A stretch of DNA of 14,514 nucleotides from assembly GCA_900175165.2 (NCBI GenBank), contig FWWN02000669.1:7292-21805 (forward strand). The letters run 5' to 3'. The position numbers and the translations under genes were made by a program. Below, piece by piece: positions 1 through 8,527 of the stretch (its first letter is position 1; every line of letters begins with the position of its first letter). The stretch comes from Rhizomucor pusillus. Taxonomy: Eukaryota; Mucoromycota; Mucoromycetes; Mucorales; Lichtheimiaceae. The notes below the pieces were generated by a model. The model was not told the DNA's origin and did not search any database. It saw only the letters and a list, made by a program, of their open reading frames with translations.

Positions 1-136
1 CAAACGGTATGGATAGAACAACGCAGTTATCAAGTAGCTTGCCTTGCAGAACAATATTGGATAAATCCTGAAGTGTTAGCAGAATCAAATTTCTTGTAGA
101 TTCAATCATATTTCCGTATCGATTGATAGCTGTATG
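1..136 (-). other. Edge fragment of a possible decayed gene
   Basis: The minus strand is open from the window edge to a TGA at 137-139, with an ATG at 107-109. The translation is rich in Leu, Ile and Val in helix-like spacing and ends at the edge with a CVVLSIPF segment. The plus strand is also open over 1-96 (stop 97-99), so strand choice is uncertain. I prefer the minus strand because more coding-like minus-strand pieces follow at 333-828. The hydrophobic end recalls the VxxVP strand of Hsp70-type ATPases, but this is too short to claim. No family is assigned. Confidence 0.25.
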
Positions 137-332
137 TCAAGACTGTGCATCATAGGTTTGTATCTTGCTTAAGACGTGATCCCGCACCTTTGCCCCGAAC
201 ATAGGTGCTCTTTTTTAGTTGCTTTCTTTGAATGCGTCCTAAATATTTCCAAGAAACTAAAGCAAATCTTTAGATATTTTCTACGCAATTTAAACGTAGT
301 ATGATGTAGATGACGCACTTCATCATCTTCTG

Positions 333-828
333 TCAAACACAGGTAGCGAGATTGGTATTATTCTGGTTATCTTCCTCAACGTGCGTAGATGCCTCCAACG
401 TAACCTTAGAATATGATCCGATTACGAACGTAATCCACGCGTAAACATTCAAAGACCGCGGAAACGCGTCAACGAATGCATTGAATCACAGCTGCGAATA
501 TGAAAAGGGACCTGGATCCAAAATCTTGTCCTTTGCTCTGTTCTCTCAAACATCCCGGTACGTTGGCTCCTCTCTCCAGGTGCAGTACGATCTCTGACGC
601 TTAAATTCGTAGCCTGCATGACCTCTGTCCTGACCCGCCTCCTCCAACATCAACCATTTCGCGCTTCTCCTTCGTCTTCTCTTCCGCTTCTACATTTGTA
701 CTGCGATGCATCACTTCTAACAAACCGACCCCACGGGTAAAAAGTATGTCTACTGGTTTACTTTGCTGCGATGCACACAAGCTGATATAGAAACACTGGG
801 TGCGCGGTCTGGTCCCCTGTGAATTCAA
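333..828 (-). pseudogene. Possible decayed minus-strand gene, family unknown
   Basis: Several minus-strand open stretches follow one another in different frames. One covers 601-828, with an internal ATG leading into a Glu/Lys-rich and then Gly-rich segment. The same frame reads on after its TAA for about 40 codons with coding-like composition. A second frame, 333-485, contains AWITFVIGSYSKVTLEAST and then an acidic, Asn-rich end before a TGA. Read together they look like one protein broken by a stop and a frameshift. I do not recognise the family. Between 137 and 332 the best minus-frame piece is a short Lys/Arg-rich run with no clear gene. The composition argument is weak, so this may be chance. 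Confidence 0.25.
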
Positions 829-1255
829 GGATTACCTTTCGGGGTGTAAGTATCAATTATGATTACGCAGCAGTAGCGCAAATTACTAACGTAATGCTCT
901 TAAGAAATCCCCTTGTTCCCAATCAACTACGTTTGCTACTCGCTCTTGACTTCTTTATATTCATTCCTGTATTGCCTTCTTTATAATTAACTTTGGTTAT
1001 TTCTTTTTAATATAAAGATTTAGGTAGAAGATCTTTTCAGTAGCTTCAACACGCTTGAATCCTGCCATTTCTGTGAGTCATAGCACTTTCTAAAAGGAAT
1101 TCTTATATAGCGGTATAAAATGCCGAGAACTGCTGCTACGATAAGCGATGGAATTTTCCAGATACTGAACAGAATAGCCTTTGGGGCCAGGTAGTCCATA
1201 GTTATATTATTGCCATACTTGCTGCATTATTTGGGGTTTCTGCCTAGTTTATAAT
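829..1255. other. AT-rich intergenic stretch, no gene seen
   Basis: About 430 bases, AT-rich in the middle (roughly 950-1030), with stops in all frames. It lies between the possible decayed gene at 333-828 and the 3' end of the Ndc10-type pseudogene, so it would be 3' flank of the latter. I see no tRNA, repeat array or convincing promoter. Confidence 0.5.
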
Positions 1256-2400
1256 TAGGGACCGTCTGGTTCGATACGGAGGCCGGATTCTCTGAAGGCA
1301 AACGTGCGAGGTCGATAGGTCGACGATGAAGATGGCACAGAAGAGGACGAGGGCGCAGAATAAAAGGAAGCTTGACCGCAACTAGTCAGAGCGAGGTATA
1401 ATACTTGCGAAAGCACGTTCTGGAGAGACTGCTGCAGAGCTTGTTGTTTGGCACCAAAGGAATCAAAATGTTCCTGCATCGAGTTTTTGAGAAGTTGATA
1501 GTTGTTGATAGGCTTCCCAACCCAGACTTGACAACTTCTGTCGTGTGAAGCATCACCCTTTCAAGCTACGCATCGGTAGGGTCTTGCAATTCAGCATCGA
1601 CCAGTGCGGCGAGGAGCTCAGATTCGAAGGTCTTGTAGGCGTTCGAGCGAAAAGTTCAACCGTCAAAGAAGATGCTCAGGGTAATAGCTTTCAAAATTAC
1701 AGTATCCTAAATATAATAATGATAATAAGCAGCTTGGGCTATCAGACGACTCTCTGAACTGTTTATCCGGAGAAAGACAAATCGAAGATATATGAGGAGT
1801 TCTAGGAAGGCAGGTCCAGCATCGTCCTCTTGTACCTTTCCTTCATCGAACTTCTTGATCCAATGATCGACCTCTGAAAATACTTTTCTTGCCGTCTCGC
1901 GGCAGATCAAGGGCTGGTCCGGGCAGATGAGAGGAACCAGGATATGCGGCGTAGAAACCGGCTAATGCTCGCATGGTCTGCTTTGTCAGGGATGTGAGTA
2001 ACACCCGATCATCTTACTTGCTCTCCACGGCCAACCCTTCGCTAGTTTTTCTTCATTCATCTCTTTGATCGCGCTTCCCTCTCTTTATATACGTAACCTT
2101 GCTTGAACAGACACCCACTGCATTAAATGCATTTCTCTATGCTTTACATTATTTATGATACGACATCTCCTTGGACAGATCCTCGTCCTTAAAGACGTGT
2201 ATATCATACCAGTGCTCACGTCTTGGAATCCATGGAAACTGTTCGCATTCAATCTGCCAGCTGTAGGAAAATTACAGGGTCACCGCACGGTGAGAGCAAA
2301 GTTCGACATCCTGGTGCCGCGTTAAAGAGACCAAAAACGTAAAAATCTGGGACTATGATTCTTTCCCTAGCGGCGCATAAAAACTGCCAGTATTATTTTA
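1256..2400 (-). pseudogene. Ndc10 domain II (Crypton-type tyrosine recombinase) pseudogene
   Basis: Read on the minus strand from about 2400 down, several frames join into one recognisable protein. In order: an RHQDVELCS segment; FPWIPRREHWYDIHV near 2196-2235; SSKVTYIKRG near 2085-2115, in the place of the K and H-x-x-R motif of tyrosine recombinases; EEKLAKGWPW and GCY, in the place of the second Arg/Trp motif and the Tyr nucleophile; TMRALAGFYAAYP near 1930-1977; VFSEVDHWIKKFDEG then FLELLIYLRFVFL near 1772-1890; then a Gln-rich coiled-coil-like tail (1256-1500) ending in Ser-rich sequence. This order is that of fungal Ndc10 domain II proteins related to Crypton recombinases; the family match is from memory. 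Breaks include stops near 2275, 2149-2151, 1657 and 1570, several one-base frameshifts, and a damaged intron donor. It lies 5' to 5' with the F-box gene. It should make no full-length product. Confidence 0.8.
1707..1766 (-). other. Relic intron with AT in place of the GT donor
   Basis: Within the Ndc10-type pseudogene the strand after LRFVFL should run on into DTVILK, as in related proteins. On the minus strand these two parts are separated by exactly 60 bases that begin ATAAAC and end TTTAG, and removing them joins the parts in phase. The length fits the clean 61-base intron at 10254-10314. The donor reads AT where GTAAAC would be expected, so the intron has probably lost its splice site by mutation. 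It is not a U12 AT-AC intron, because the 3' end is AG. Confidence 0.55.
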
Positions 2401-2568
2401 AACCCAGCATTAAGCATCTTTGAAGAGGCGCTGACCAGAGTGAAGATTACTGCATATGTAATGATAAATGTCCCATTTCCTGCAATTCGTCATTGCACCC
2501 AACGGAAGCGGGGAAAATTTCTTTCCTGTTCTTTTATTTTCCCACCTCTCTTCGCATTGCTGAAGAGC
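2401..2568. promoter_or_regulatory. Upstream region of the F-box gene
   Basis: This is the short gap between the divergent Ndc10-type pseudogene and the F-box ATG. An A/T-rich GCATAAAAA stretch just upstream (about 2376-2384) could serve as a TATA-like element, but fungal promoters are poorly defined by sequence. The F-box frame is also open back to 2440, giving 43 extra codons with an ATG; that extension is hydrophobic, ends in FPPLFALLKS and does not look like part of an F-box protein. Confidence 0.25.
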
Positions 2569-3312
2569 ATGGACAGACTTCCGCTAGAGGTATTCTTGAA
2601 TATACTGTCGTTCCTTCCAATATCGTCCTATACCGAGCTATACACTGTGTTTCCCATGGCAACCATCGATGAAGCTTTGCGACTAAAGTTGAAACACACT
2701 GCAGCGCAGCCGCAACTCCATCTTGTTTCCACCAACCTGCATGAACTCCTGGCTCCAGGACGGCGTACAAGCAAGAACGAGTCATCGTTACCCTTGTTTT
2801 TTGCAGCGTTCGATAAGGACTTGCGGCAGGTCTGGTTTTTTCCAAAATTTGCTGTCCAGCACCATTATTTCAAGGTCAAGGATGCTTATGTTTCACACGG
2901 CAAGCTCATCTTGAGATCTCCAGACACTGCTCGCGATCTAGCATTGTTGTCATTGTGGGATATACGAAAGCGTCTGCCGCCCACTCGAGCAGGCACTTTC
3001 TCAGGTGCAAGTGAAATAGCTCAGCATGAAACGCAGATACAGGACTTGACTATCGAAGACACTGGTTGCGTGCTTGATGCCTGCTTACTATGCCCTGGCG
3101 ACAGTGAGGTTTGCAAACAACCGATAGATGCAAAAGCTACTCGACCACCCCTACCGCAATGCTACACACGCAAAGCACCGAGTCCCGGAATAACTGACGA
3201 TTATTTGTGGGAACCAATTTATCCCGACCCAACATGTGGGTATTTTCTGGTCGAGAGAGTGGGTCTCAGCATATCAAAGTTCTTAGAGCTGAATTGTCAA
3301 GTTGTCAAGTAG
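2569..3312 (+). CDS. F-box domain protein (substrate adaptor of an SCF ubiquitin ligase)
   Basis: This is a 247-residue open frame without stops or obvious introns. It opens with a typical F-box helix pair, MDRLPLEVFLNILSFLP, at residues 1-17, which in this family binds Skp1 in SCF E3 ubiquitin ligases. I chose the ATG at 2569 because F-box proteins of fungi often start right at this motif; an in-frame ATG at 2440 would add 43 unrelated residues. The rest (about residues 45-247) has no repeat I recognise: no leucine-rich repeats and no WD40. It carries several Cys residues around 165-185 and a Pro-rich stretch near 195-215. Length is at the short end for the family, so a downstream exon may be missing, although the frame ends cleanly at TAG. 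Substrate unknown. It is the only single-exon gene here that looks intact end to end. Confidence 0.75.
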   Translation: MDRLPLEVFLNILSFLPISSYTELYTVFPMATIDEALRLKLKHTAAQPQLHLVSTNLHELLAPGRRTSKNESSLPLFFAAFDKDLRQVWFFPKFAVQHHYFKVKDAYVSHGKLILRSPDTARDLALLSLWDIRKRLPPTRAGTFSGASEIAQHETQIQDLTIEDTGCVLDACLLCPGDSEVCKQPIDAKATRPPLPQCYTRKAPSPGITDDYLWEPIYPDPTCGYFLVERVGLSISKFLELNCQVVK

Positions 3313-3572
3313 ATGTTTGGTTACAGTTACAGCTTGTATTTTATACCCATGTCTCTGTGCATAATTGTTCATTCCTCTCTTTCCTTGTTTGCTTGTATGT
3401 ATACTCTTTTGATCCTCATATAGATTGTATGTATCTGCATATAAACCTCGAGATGTATCAACTGTCCCAGTATCTGCTATCCAATTATCCCACCACCTGT
3501 CTAAAAAATGCGTGCAAGTAATCAGTGGACAGCCTGTTTTGCTATCTTTAAACGTTTTTCTCATCAAGTTTA
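3313..3572. other. 3' flank of the F-box gene, no gene seen
   Basis: T-rich sequence with weak open frames of low-complexity, Cys/Leu/Tyr-rich translation. It presumably holds the 3' UTR of the F-box gene and the upstream region of the small spliced gene starting at 3573. No AATAAA signal stands out. Confidence 0.4.
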
Positions 3573-3815
3573 ATGACCGAAACCGGGCTCTTCTTTTCCT
3601 TGTAAACAGTTGCCTAACGGACTAACACGTCCTCCAGTTGGTTTGATTCAGAGTTCGACCGCGTCTTTTCAGCATACGAGCTACTTATTGGTGCTGGTTT
3701 GTCTATACAAATCCTCAGTAAGGAAGAAGCTGTGATATTTACCACGCCAAACCCATCGAACATCTTTTCGCAATACTCGCGCACTGCAGCAATCGCAAAC
3801 TGCGCCTATGATTAA
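3573..3815 (+). CDS. Small spliced gene, family unknown (68 residues, probably cut short)
   Basis: The proposed gene starts at ATG 3573. Exon 1 is 3573-3601 (29 bases, codes for MTETGLFFS plus two bases). The intron is 3602-3637, with a GTAAAC donor, a fungal-type branch site CTAAC and a CCTCCAG acceptor. Exon 2 runs 3638-3815 to a TAA. The joined frame contains WFDSEFDRVFSAYELLIGAG and EEAVIFTTPNPSNIF, strongly protein-like. After the TAA the same frame stays open to 3887 and includes CTGCQDKRKL, so the TAA may be a mutated CAA or GAA codon and the protein once longer. The 36-base intron is short for a fungus. I do not recognise the domain, and without that the gene rests on the splice signals and composition. 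Confidence 0.45.
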
Positions 3816-4605
3816 CAATACACCCGTGCAACCGTAAAGAATAATGAGTTGATCTGCACCGGTTGTCAGGACAAGAGGAAGTTGTGACGATGAGACTTAA
3901 CGACCAGATAAGAAAGCGGCTGATTCACGTACGACGTTGCGCATCCAAAATAAATTGCAATTTACAGATCAATGATATTATGGAAGTCGACCAGTTCGTG
4001 TTCCGTTACAAAAGCAATGAGGTGACAGTGTGGTCCATATTGATCGTAGCGATTGCGACATACATACTCCATCAACTCTTTTGAAATTAACTGCGATCGT
4101 ACTAATGCTGCAACCAGCGAGCACGCAGCGTCCGGGCAGCGTGAACGGTCTTCAGCTCGCAATAGCGCAAGATCACCGGCTGCTTGGGAACATATGAAGA
4201 GAAGATGATAACGGGGTCGAGTTTCCCCATCTTCTTCTTCGTTTCCCTTGGTTATATCATTAGAGGAGAATGGAGTTCGGATGATCAAGTGCAAAGTATA
4301 CGCACGCGCGACCATCGACCACTGTAATGTCTGGACATTTTTATGACGTACGCATACCGTGGCGATGCAAGATTTTCCTAAAGCAATGCAGCATTTGTCA
4401 ATGCCACGATTGCAGAAACCCGAGCTTAGATCGCAAACTCGAATCCTTTCCGAAAATGCATCGCTATAAGTGCCTCCATTATCCTATGCTCGAATATGTG
4501 CCAACAGATACGCAGAGAGTAGAAAATCGCATAGTGGTCACTTCAGAAGATGCAAATTCTGTCATGTTACGACGTGGCGCAGTTCGAGGCACGAATATCG
4601 ACTAA
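3816..4605 (+). pseudogene. Coding-like debris downstream of the small spliced gene
   Basis: Plus-strand frames take turns here. 3816-3887 continues the upstream frame. 3890-4084 encodes DQIRKRLIHVRRCASK, then DQFVFRYKSNEVTVWSILIV and a hydrophobic end of about 18 residues that could be a membrane helix. Near 4240-4330 a third frame gives LVISLEENGVRMIKCKVYARA. 4327-4605 is open, with an ATG and a Cys-rich CSICQCHDC motif. This succession fits one gene broken by frameshifts and stops, or several exons whose junctions I cannot place. On the minus strand 3962-4315 is open for 117 codons from an ATG; I judge it antisense, but it cannot be excluded. Function unknown. Confidence 0.3.
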
Positions 4606-4958
4606 CTTCTAGAAAGATTATTTGCATCCATAGTCACCTTTCCGTTGGCCTGCCCTTGGCTCAGTGTAATTCTGTAGTATCAAGAGAAAACAGACTGGTG
4701 AAGTTGTTTATTCACAATCACTCTGTATTTATAGAGAATCCTTCCTTTGACAATCTTTCCTCTGTATGTATCTGATATAATCTCATAAAGTCCGTTAACT
4801 GGTGATGGGTGACTATCTGCCATGCATCTATCACCATCAGAGCGGGAGACCTTTATCTGGTGTATAATTAGAGCTCTCAAGTTCAAGATAGCGGTAACTA
4901 AGCTATCTGTGTTACCATAGAATAAAGAGAGGATCTGAAGTGCAGGGTGAAATCAAGA
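4606..4958. other. No clear gene; LTR-like signals on the minus strand
   Basis: The minus strand has TATAAATA (plus 4726-4733) followed about 10 bases later by AATAAA, a layout often seen in LTRs. A 7-bp inverted repeat, TGGTGAT/ATCACCA, lies near 4800-4833. I could not find matching ends or a target duplication, so I do not call an element. The last part (4898-4958) belongs to the reading frame interrupted by the solo LTR. Confidence 0.25.
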
Positions 4959-4963
4959 GGTCC
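4959..4963. repeat. Left target-site duplication GGTCC of the solo LTR
   Basis: GGTCC lies directly before the TG that opens the LTR. The identical GGTCC at 5352-5356 directly follows its closing CA. Five-base duplications are usual for LTR-retrotransposon integrases. Confidence 0.75.
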
Positions 4964-5351
4964 TGTTGCGGTCGTGGGACTTTCTCTAGCGTTAGCAAGG
5001 TCAACTAGTGATGCAGTTGCTAATCATAGAGGAAAAGAAATGAATAAAGGTTGGGATAACGCAGAATAGCGTGAAATTGGTTCTATTGTTTATTGGTCAA
5101 GTATGGAGGATATATATATATATATATATATGTATCTTCTAGTTAATGCAGATGTGCGTAATATCACAATTTGTCGTAAGTATCAATGCTTCGATGGCGT
5201 GCTGTTAATGCCAACGACATCTCTTCATGCTGACTGCAGATATCGTGCTTATGCTGGCTACATGATGTACAGTATGTATCTAATGCTGACTGTTTCGTGT
5301 AGGTAATGCTGCATGCTGGATCATCGAAGATATCTGGGTACTGCTGTAACA
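4964..5351 (+). mobile_element. Solo LTR of a retrotransposon (388 bp)
   Basis: The element starts TGTTGCGG and ends TGTAACA, the TG...CA form of LTRs, and is flanked by a perfect 5-bp direct repeat, GGTCC. Its ends are confirmed independently: similarity to the second copy at 6632-6954 starts exactly at this TG and stops exactly at this CA. The first 150 bases of the two copies differ at only about a dozen positions. No internal retroviral-type genes are next to it, so it is a solo LTR left by recombination between the two LTRs. Compared with the other copy it has an expanded AT run and about 60 extra bases in the second half (around 5180-5260). Orientation is given as the shared left end reads; transcription direction is not known. 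Confidence 0.8.
5110..5131. repeat. (AT)11 microsatellite inside the LTR
   Basis: A pure AT dinucleotide run of 22 bases. The other LTR copy has only a short ATATAT at the same place, so the run expanded after the copies separated. Confidence 0.9.
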
Positions 5352-5356
5352 GGTCC
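5352..5356. repeat. Right target-site duplication GGTCC of the solo LTR
   Basis: Exact copy of 4959-4963, directly after the closing CA of the LTR. Confidence 0.75.
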
Positions 5357-5536
5357 TGTCAATTTCTTACGAACGAAGTGTTCGATACAGCACATTCCTT
5401 TCTGGCACCCCACGGCATCCGCAGACTTCTGCATGTGTCTCAAAACTTATACGCGATTCTTAGTCATTCCCCGGTCAGCTTCAAAGTAGTAATCGAGAGA
5501 ACCTACATAGACGTAAAGCATGAATGGGAATATTAG

Positions 5537-6631
5537 GAGATCAGAGGCTCAAGCACTTGTTGCGTTATATTTCTGCGAGGCACCTTTCCGAGTTGGTCGT
5601 TGTGGGCGCGATCGTGGTTTAAGCGTGCAAGGTAACAATGGCGGCTGCAATGGCGAACACGTATGGAACGAGGTCTCGCTAAAGGATGCTGTTGTGCTGT
5701 GGTTTCTGCAAGGCTCGCTTGTGGGTTGTTCATGGTGGGCGCTAATGCTCACTACGGCTGCTTCGAGATGACTCGGTGGGATCTTGCAAGGATCTTTTTG
5801 AATGGCGATTGCTGGTTGCTGTTATGACCGGCCAGAATCAGTAGAAGAAAAGGAGGAGCGGAAGCTGGCACAGTAAAGTAAATGAGGACGCGTGTCGTTT
5901 AGGCTCGCACCTTAGTAACGTTCACTTACTGACGAAATGACTTAGAACCGGTACCTAGTGGTTTGTTGCAAGGCTCTCTTTGAATGGTGATTTTGGGCGT
6001 TTCATATATTCACCACATGACTTATTAGTAGTCTCCGTGCGCCCCTTAGGTATGCGCCTATTCTTGGAGCTTCAAGGTCTGAGACGTGCAGGGTTAATAT
6101 CGGCGGGTTGTTTCCGGGCTATCAAGCGTGCAAGTGAGTACAGATGAAAGGAAGGTGGATTATTGCAATGTTGTTTCTTACGAATGTCTGGATTATTACT
6201 AGCTGTTGATATCTTCTTCCGGGCTGCTCCTTTGTTGTCTTCCTTGGTGGATATTTGGTTATTGGAGGATATGCTGCTACATCGAGATATTCCCTATATA
6301 AACAAGGCGGTTTCTGATACGCTCATGGTATGTTTTAGCAATACCAGATGTAGAAGCCTATTTATTCATTCGGTTTTCTTTTTGTATGCTATGTATGCGG
6401 AACATTGGACCATTTGACGATACGCTATTGCCTCCAGATGCTTTGTGTTCAACGGTAATGGTCTCCTGCTCGATCAATGACGAGGTTATGTGTTAGTAGA
6501 AGGGTAAGTCTAAAGGTTTCGTTTAAAGAAAAGAGGTATAGGCAAGATGGCAAGAAGAAGCCTTTTAAGGGAAAGAAGATAATAAAATAAGAAAAGTATT
6601 TGCAAGATGGTTAAGTTGTTTCGTTTATTGA
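5537..6631. other. Long stretch without an assignable gene
   Basis: Open frames occur at 5520-5771 (plus, 83 codons) and 6163-6417 (plus, 84 codons; open further upstream with one TGA), but neither gives a motif I recognise. The second is hydrophobic, with a SLVDIWLLEDMLLHRDI run. A short degenerate direct repeat with the core TTGCAAGG, then TTTGAATGG and TGATT is seen near 5794 and again near 5967. The stretch lies between the two inverted LTR copies but outside both, so it is probably host sequence or older decayed DNA. Confidence 0.35.
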
Positions 6632-6954
6632 TGTTACAGCAGTACCCAGATATCTTCGATAATCCAGCATGCAAAGGTACCTATACGAAGCAGTCAGCAT
6701 TAGATACATCATGTAGTTGGCATTACTAGCAGGCTTCCATGGAAGCCTTGGCACATTCGACATATCTGTGATATTACATACATCTGCAGTAGCTAGAAGG
6801 TATATATCCTCCACATCTTGACCAATAAACGATAGAACCAATTTCACGCCATTCTGCTATATCCCAACCTTTATTCATTTCTCTTCCTCTCTAATTAGCA
6901 ACTGCATCACTAGTTGACCTTGCTAACTCTAGAGACAGTCCCACGACCGCAACA
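6632..6954 (-). mobile_element. Second LTR copy, inverted, without target duplication
   Basis: On the minus strand this runs from TGTTGCGG (6954) to TGTAACA (6632) and matches the solo LTR at 4964-5351 over its whole length, minus the AT expansion and one internal block. The flanking five bases differ (ATTGA on one side, AGTTA on the other), so no target duplication remains. Neither flank shows a primer-binding site or polypurine tract. It may be an old solo LTR whose flanks have mutated or been rearranged. Confidence 0.7.
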
Positions 6955-7029
6955 AGTTACAAAAGTATTAATGACAATTGCAATAGAGACCGTTGTCATA
7001 GAGACGACAATTGAAATGGTTACGAAAAT

Positions 7030-7853
7030 AATAATGGAGGTAATCCAATTTTAGTTGGAGTTAGAGCTGGCACTCCAAATGGGGAAGGATTCTTTGGGTG
7101 GAAGCATTGGGATGGTTGAGCATGGATTACTGAGTGCCTCCATCCAAAATGTGTGGGTTCATCCGAAAGATGGCCCTATGATAAACTAGCTAGAATTGGA
7201 CAAAGATAGTAAGACGGATAAACCTATCCATGCTGAAAACAATAACATTGGCGGTTGCTTCCATCTGTTCACAGTTTGACCGAGACAGATCTAACCATTG
7301 GAGGGCGTGCAACGTCGTTATAGTCTCGGATGTTTTTTGTCCGCTGGCAGTCCATATGTGTACATGATGTCCTGGGAGTAGGGCTCTCACAGGATGTCCC
7401 ATCCCATTCTAGTTCTAGTTGGGATGGGACCGAATTGGACTGGGACCGAAGGAGCACATCCACAAACCTTTGTTCTTATCCGACTAGATGGCTACTGGAT
7501 TTCCCACCAGCACTACCACACGACTTGACCATCCCTATAAGAACAGAAGACAAAAATATGTTTTTTCTTCTGCTATAAAATCAGGGAACACAAATATATC
7601 CAAAACTTATACTACTGTCCAAATCAGAGAAGAAAAAACAAATAAGACTAATAAGTTTTTTAAAAACTGGAAAAGTTCCATCGACAATGCCAATGGCCAG
7701 GCAGGCATGGACAACCTCGACGCATCCGTGCGTGCTCCTACGTGGTACTTATGAATGACTTGGTTCATAAGATGTCAGGCTGTTTGACTTACCAAATCAG
7801 CCTCGAAAACCGCTGGAAATTCTGTGGAAGGATTCGTTCAACCATGGCCTTAT
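7030..7853 (+). pseudogene. Possible decayed 5' part of the 7854-8527 gene
   Basis: In the same frame as the downstream open frame, this region reads as protein-like with few stops: MGKDSLGGSIGMVEHGLLSA near 7075-7140, GPNWTGTEGAHPQTFVLIRL near 7425-7490, and an open run from about 7690 that ends at a TAA at 7851-7853. Between about 7530 and 7670 the sequence is A-rich with clustered stops and could be an intron or non-coding filler. The stops in the rest (TAG, TGA, TAA) suggest decay. No family recognised; this is inference from frame and composition. Confidence 0.3.
7396..7430. repeat. Perfect 11-bp hairpin
   Basis: GTCCCATCCCA at 7396-7406 is the exact reverse complement of TGGGATGGGAC at 7420-7430, with a 13-base loop made of a repeated TTCTAG. 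There is no T-run after it and it is not at a gene end. Its role is unknown. Confidence 0.6.
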
Positions 7854-7912
7854 AAGACTGCGAAAATAAGACTTTCGCATACTGTCATTGGTGGAACTCC
7901 TTGACTAAACGT

Positions 7913-8527
7913 ATGCAGGGTCTCCTGAAGGGTAACGTTTCGGAACAGCATGTTCGAAGCATCCTTGCGAACTTTACCTTCAACGATCGTCCGATGCATT
8001 ATTTCGTCGTTCGCTTGGTGAATAACGAGTATACCACAGTTCGACAATCGCGGTACTTTCGGGCGCAAGGAAGCACATATATGACCTTTGTACCCGGCCC
8101 AGGAAACTCCTTGGTGCCTTCCAAGTACTTCATCAAGGATAGGCCAGTATTAAGCTCTGGACTCCTCGGTTTCACATCACAAGTGAATATCACTCTAGGT
8201 TGGTGTGACGGTCAGCTCAAACACGGACAGATTATTGATGGTGTTCAACTTCTGGAGGTTGTGGATCATGGGGAAACGGTGCGTAGTACCCAGGATGTCA
8301 GGGACGACGTGCTCCATCTCAATGAATCAGTGAACATGACAACCTTTCAAGCTGACTACAACGTTATGGAATCCGATCGCCAATACCGTATTATATGTCC
8401 TATGGATTTGGGACGTTTCGGAATGAGTACCTCTGCGTCTCGACCAGATGTAGAGCTCCCGTTCGCTGCAGTCAGACCCTGGATGGTATCGTTCGGTCTC
8501 GAATCAGTGAGGGTTGGCATATCTTAG
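7913..8527 (+). CDS. Open frame of 204 codons, protein family unknown
   Basis: This is the longest clean coding-like frame of unknown type in the window. It is open from 7854, and the first ATG is 7913; codons before it (AYCHWWNSLTKRM) also look coding, so the true start is probably in an upstream exon. The protein is soluble with no membrane segment or signal peptide. Runs such as FNDRPMHYFVVRLVNNEY, YMTFVPGPGNSLVPSKYF and GFTSQVNITLGWCDGQ suggest a beta-rich fold. It ends at TAG 8525-8527, but another frame continues with coding-like sequence to 8763, so the end may be a frameshift product. I cannot place it in a family. A capsid, a sugar-binding domain or a transposon-borne protein are all possible and none is supported. 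Confidence 0.5.
   Translation: MQGLLKGNVSEQHVRSILANFTFNDRPMHYFVVRLVNNEYTTVRQSRYFRAQGSTYMTFVPGPGNSLVPSKYFIKDRPVLSSGLLGFTSQVNITLGWCDGQLKHGQIIDGVQLLEVVDHGETVRSTQDVRDDVLHLNESVNMTTFQADYNVMESDRQYRIICPMDLGRFGMSTSASRPDVELPFAAVRPWMVSFGLESVRVGIS

Larger units (their letters stand above)
4898..5536 (+). pseudogene. Reading frame interrupted by the solo LTR
   Basis: If the LTR (4964-5351) and one copy of its target duplication are removed, the frame upstream (4898-4963) and the frame downstream (5357-5536, ending TAA) read through without a stop for about 81 codons. The downstream part contains FLTNEVFDTAHSFLAPHG and RTYIDVKHEWEY and looks like protein. No start codon is visible in the upstream part, so it would be an internal or last exon. 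Family unknown. The claim rests on frame continuity and composition only. Confidence 0.35.

Noticed and set aside
601..828. Stand-alone 75-codon minus-strand gene
   Set aside because: Composition alone is not convincing. I list it only as part of a possible decayed gene.
1255..1285. tRNA-like GGTTCGATAC box
   Set aside because: No acceptor stem, anticodon arm or matching A box could be drawn around it, and it lies in the tail of the Ndc10-type relic.
3962..4315. Minus-strand gene of 117 codons starting at 4315
   Set aside because: It has an ATG and no stops, but plus-strand frames over the same region connect with the upstream spliced gene, and all frames are rather open in this GC-richer part. 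It remains possible.
4964..6954. The two inverted LTR copies read as terminal inverted repeats of one 2-kb DNA transposon
   Set aside because: The left copy alone is bounded by TG...CA and an exact 5-bp duplication on both sides, and similarity stops at those borders, so it is an independent insertion.
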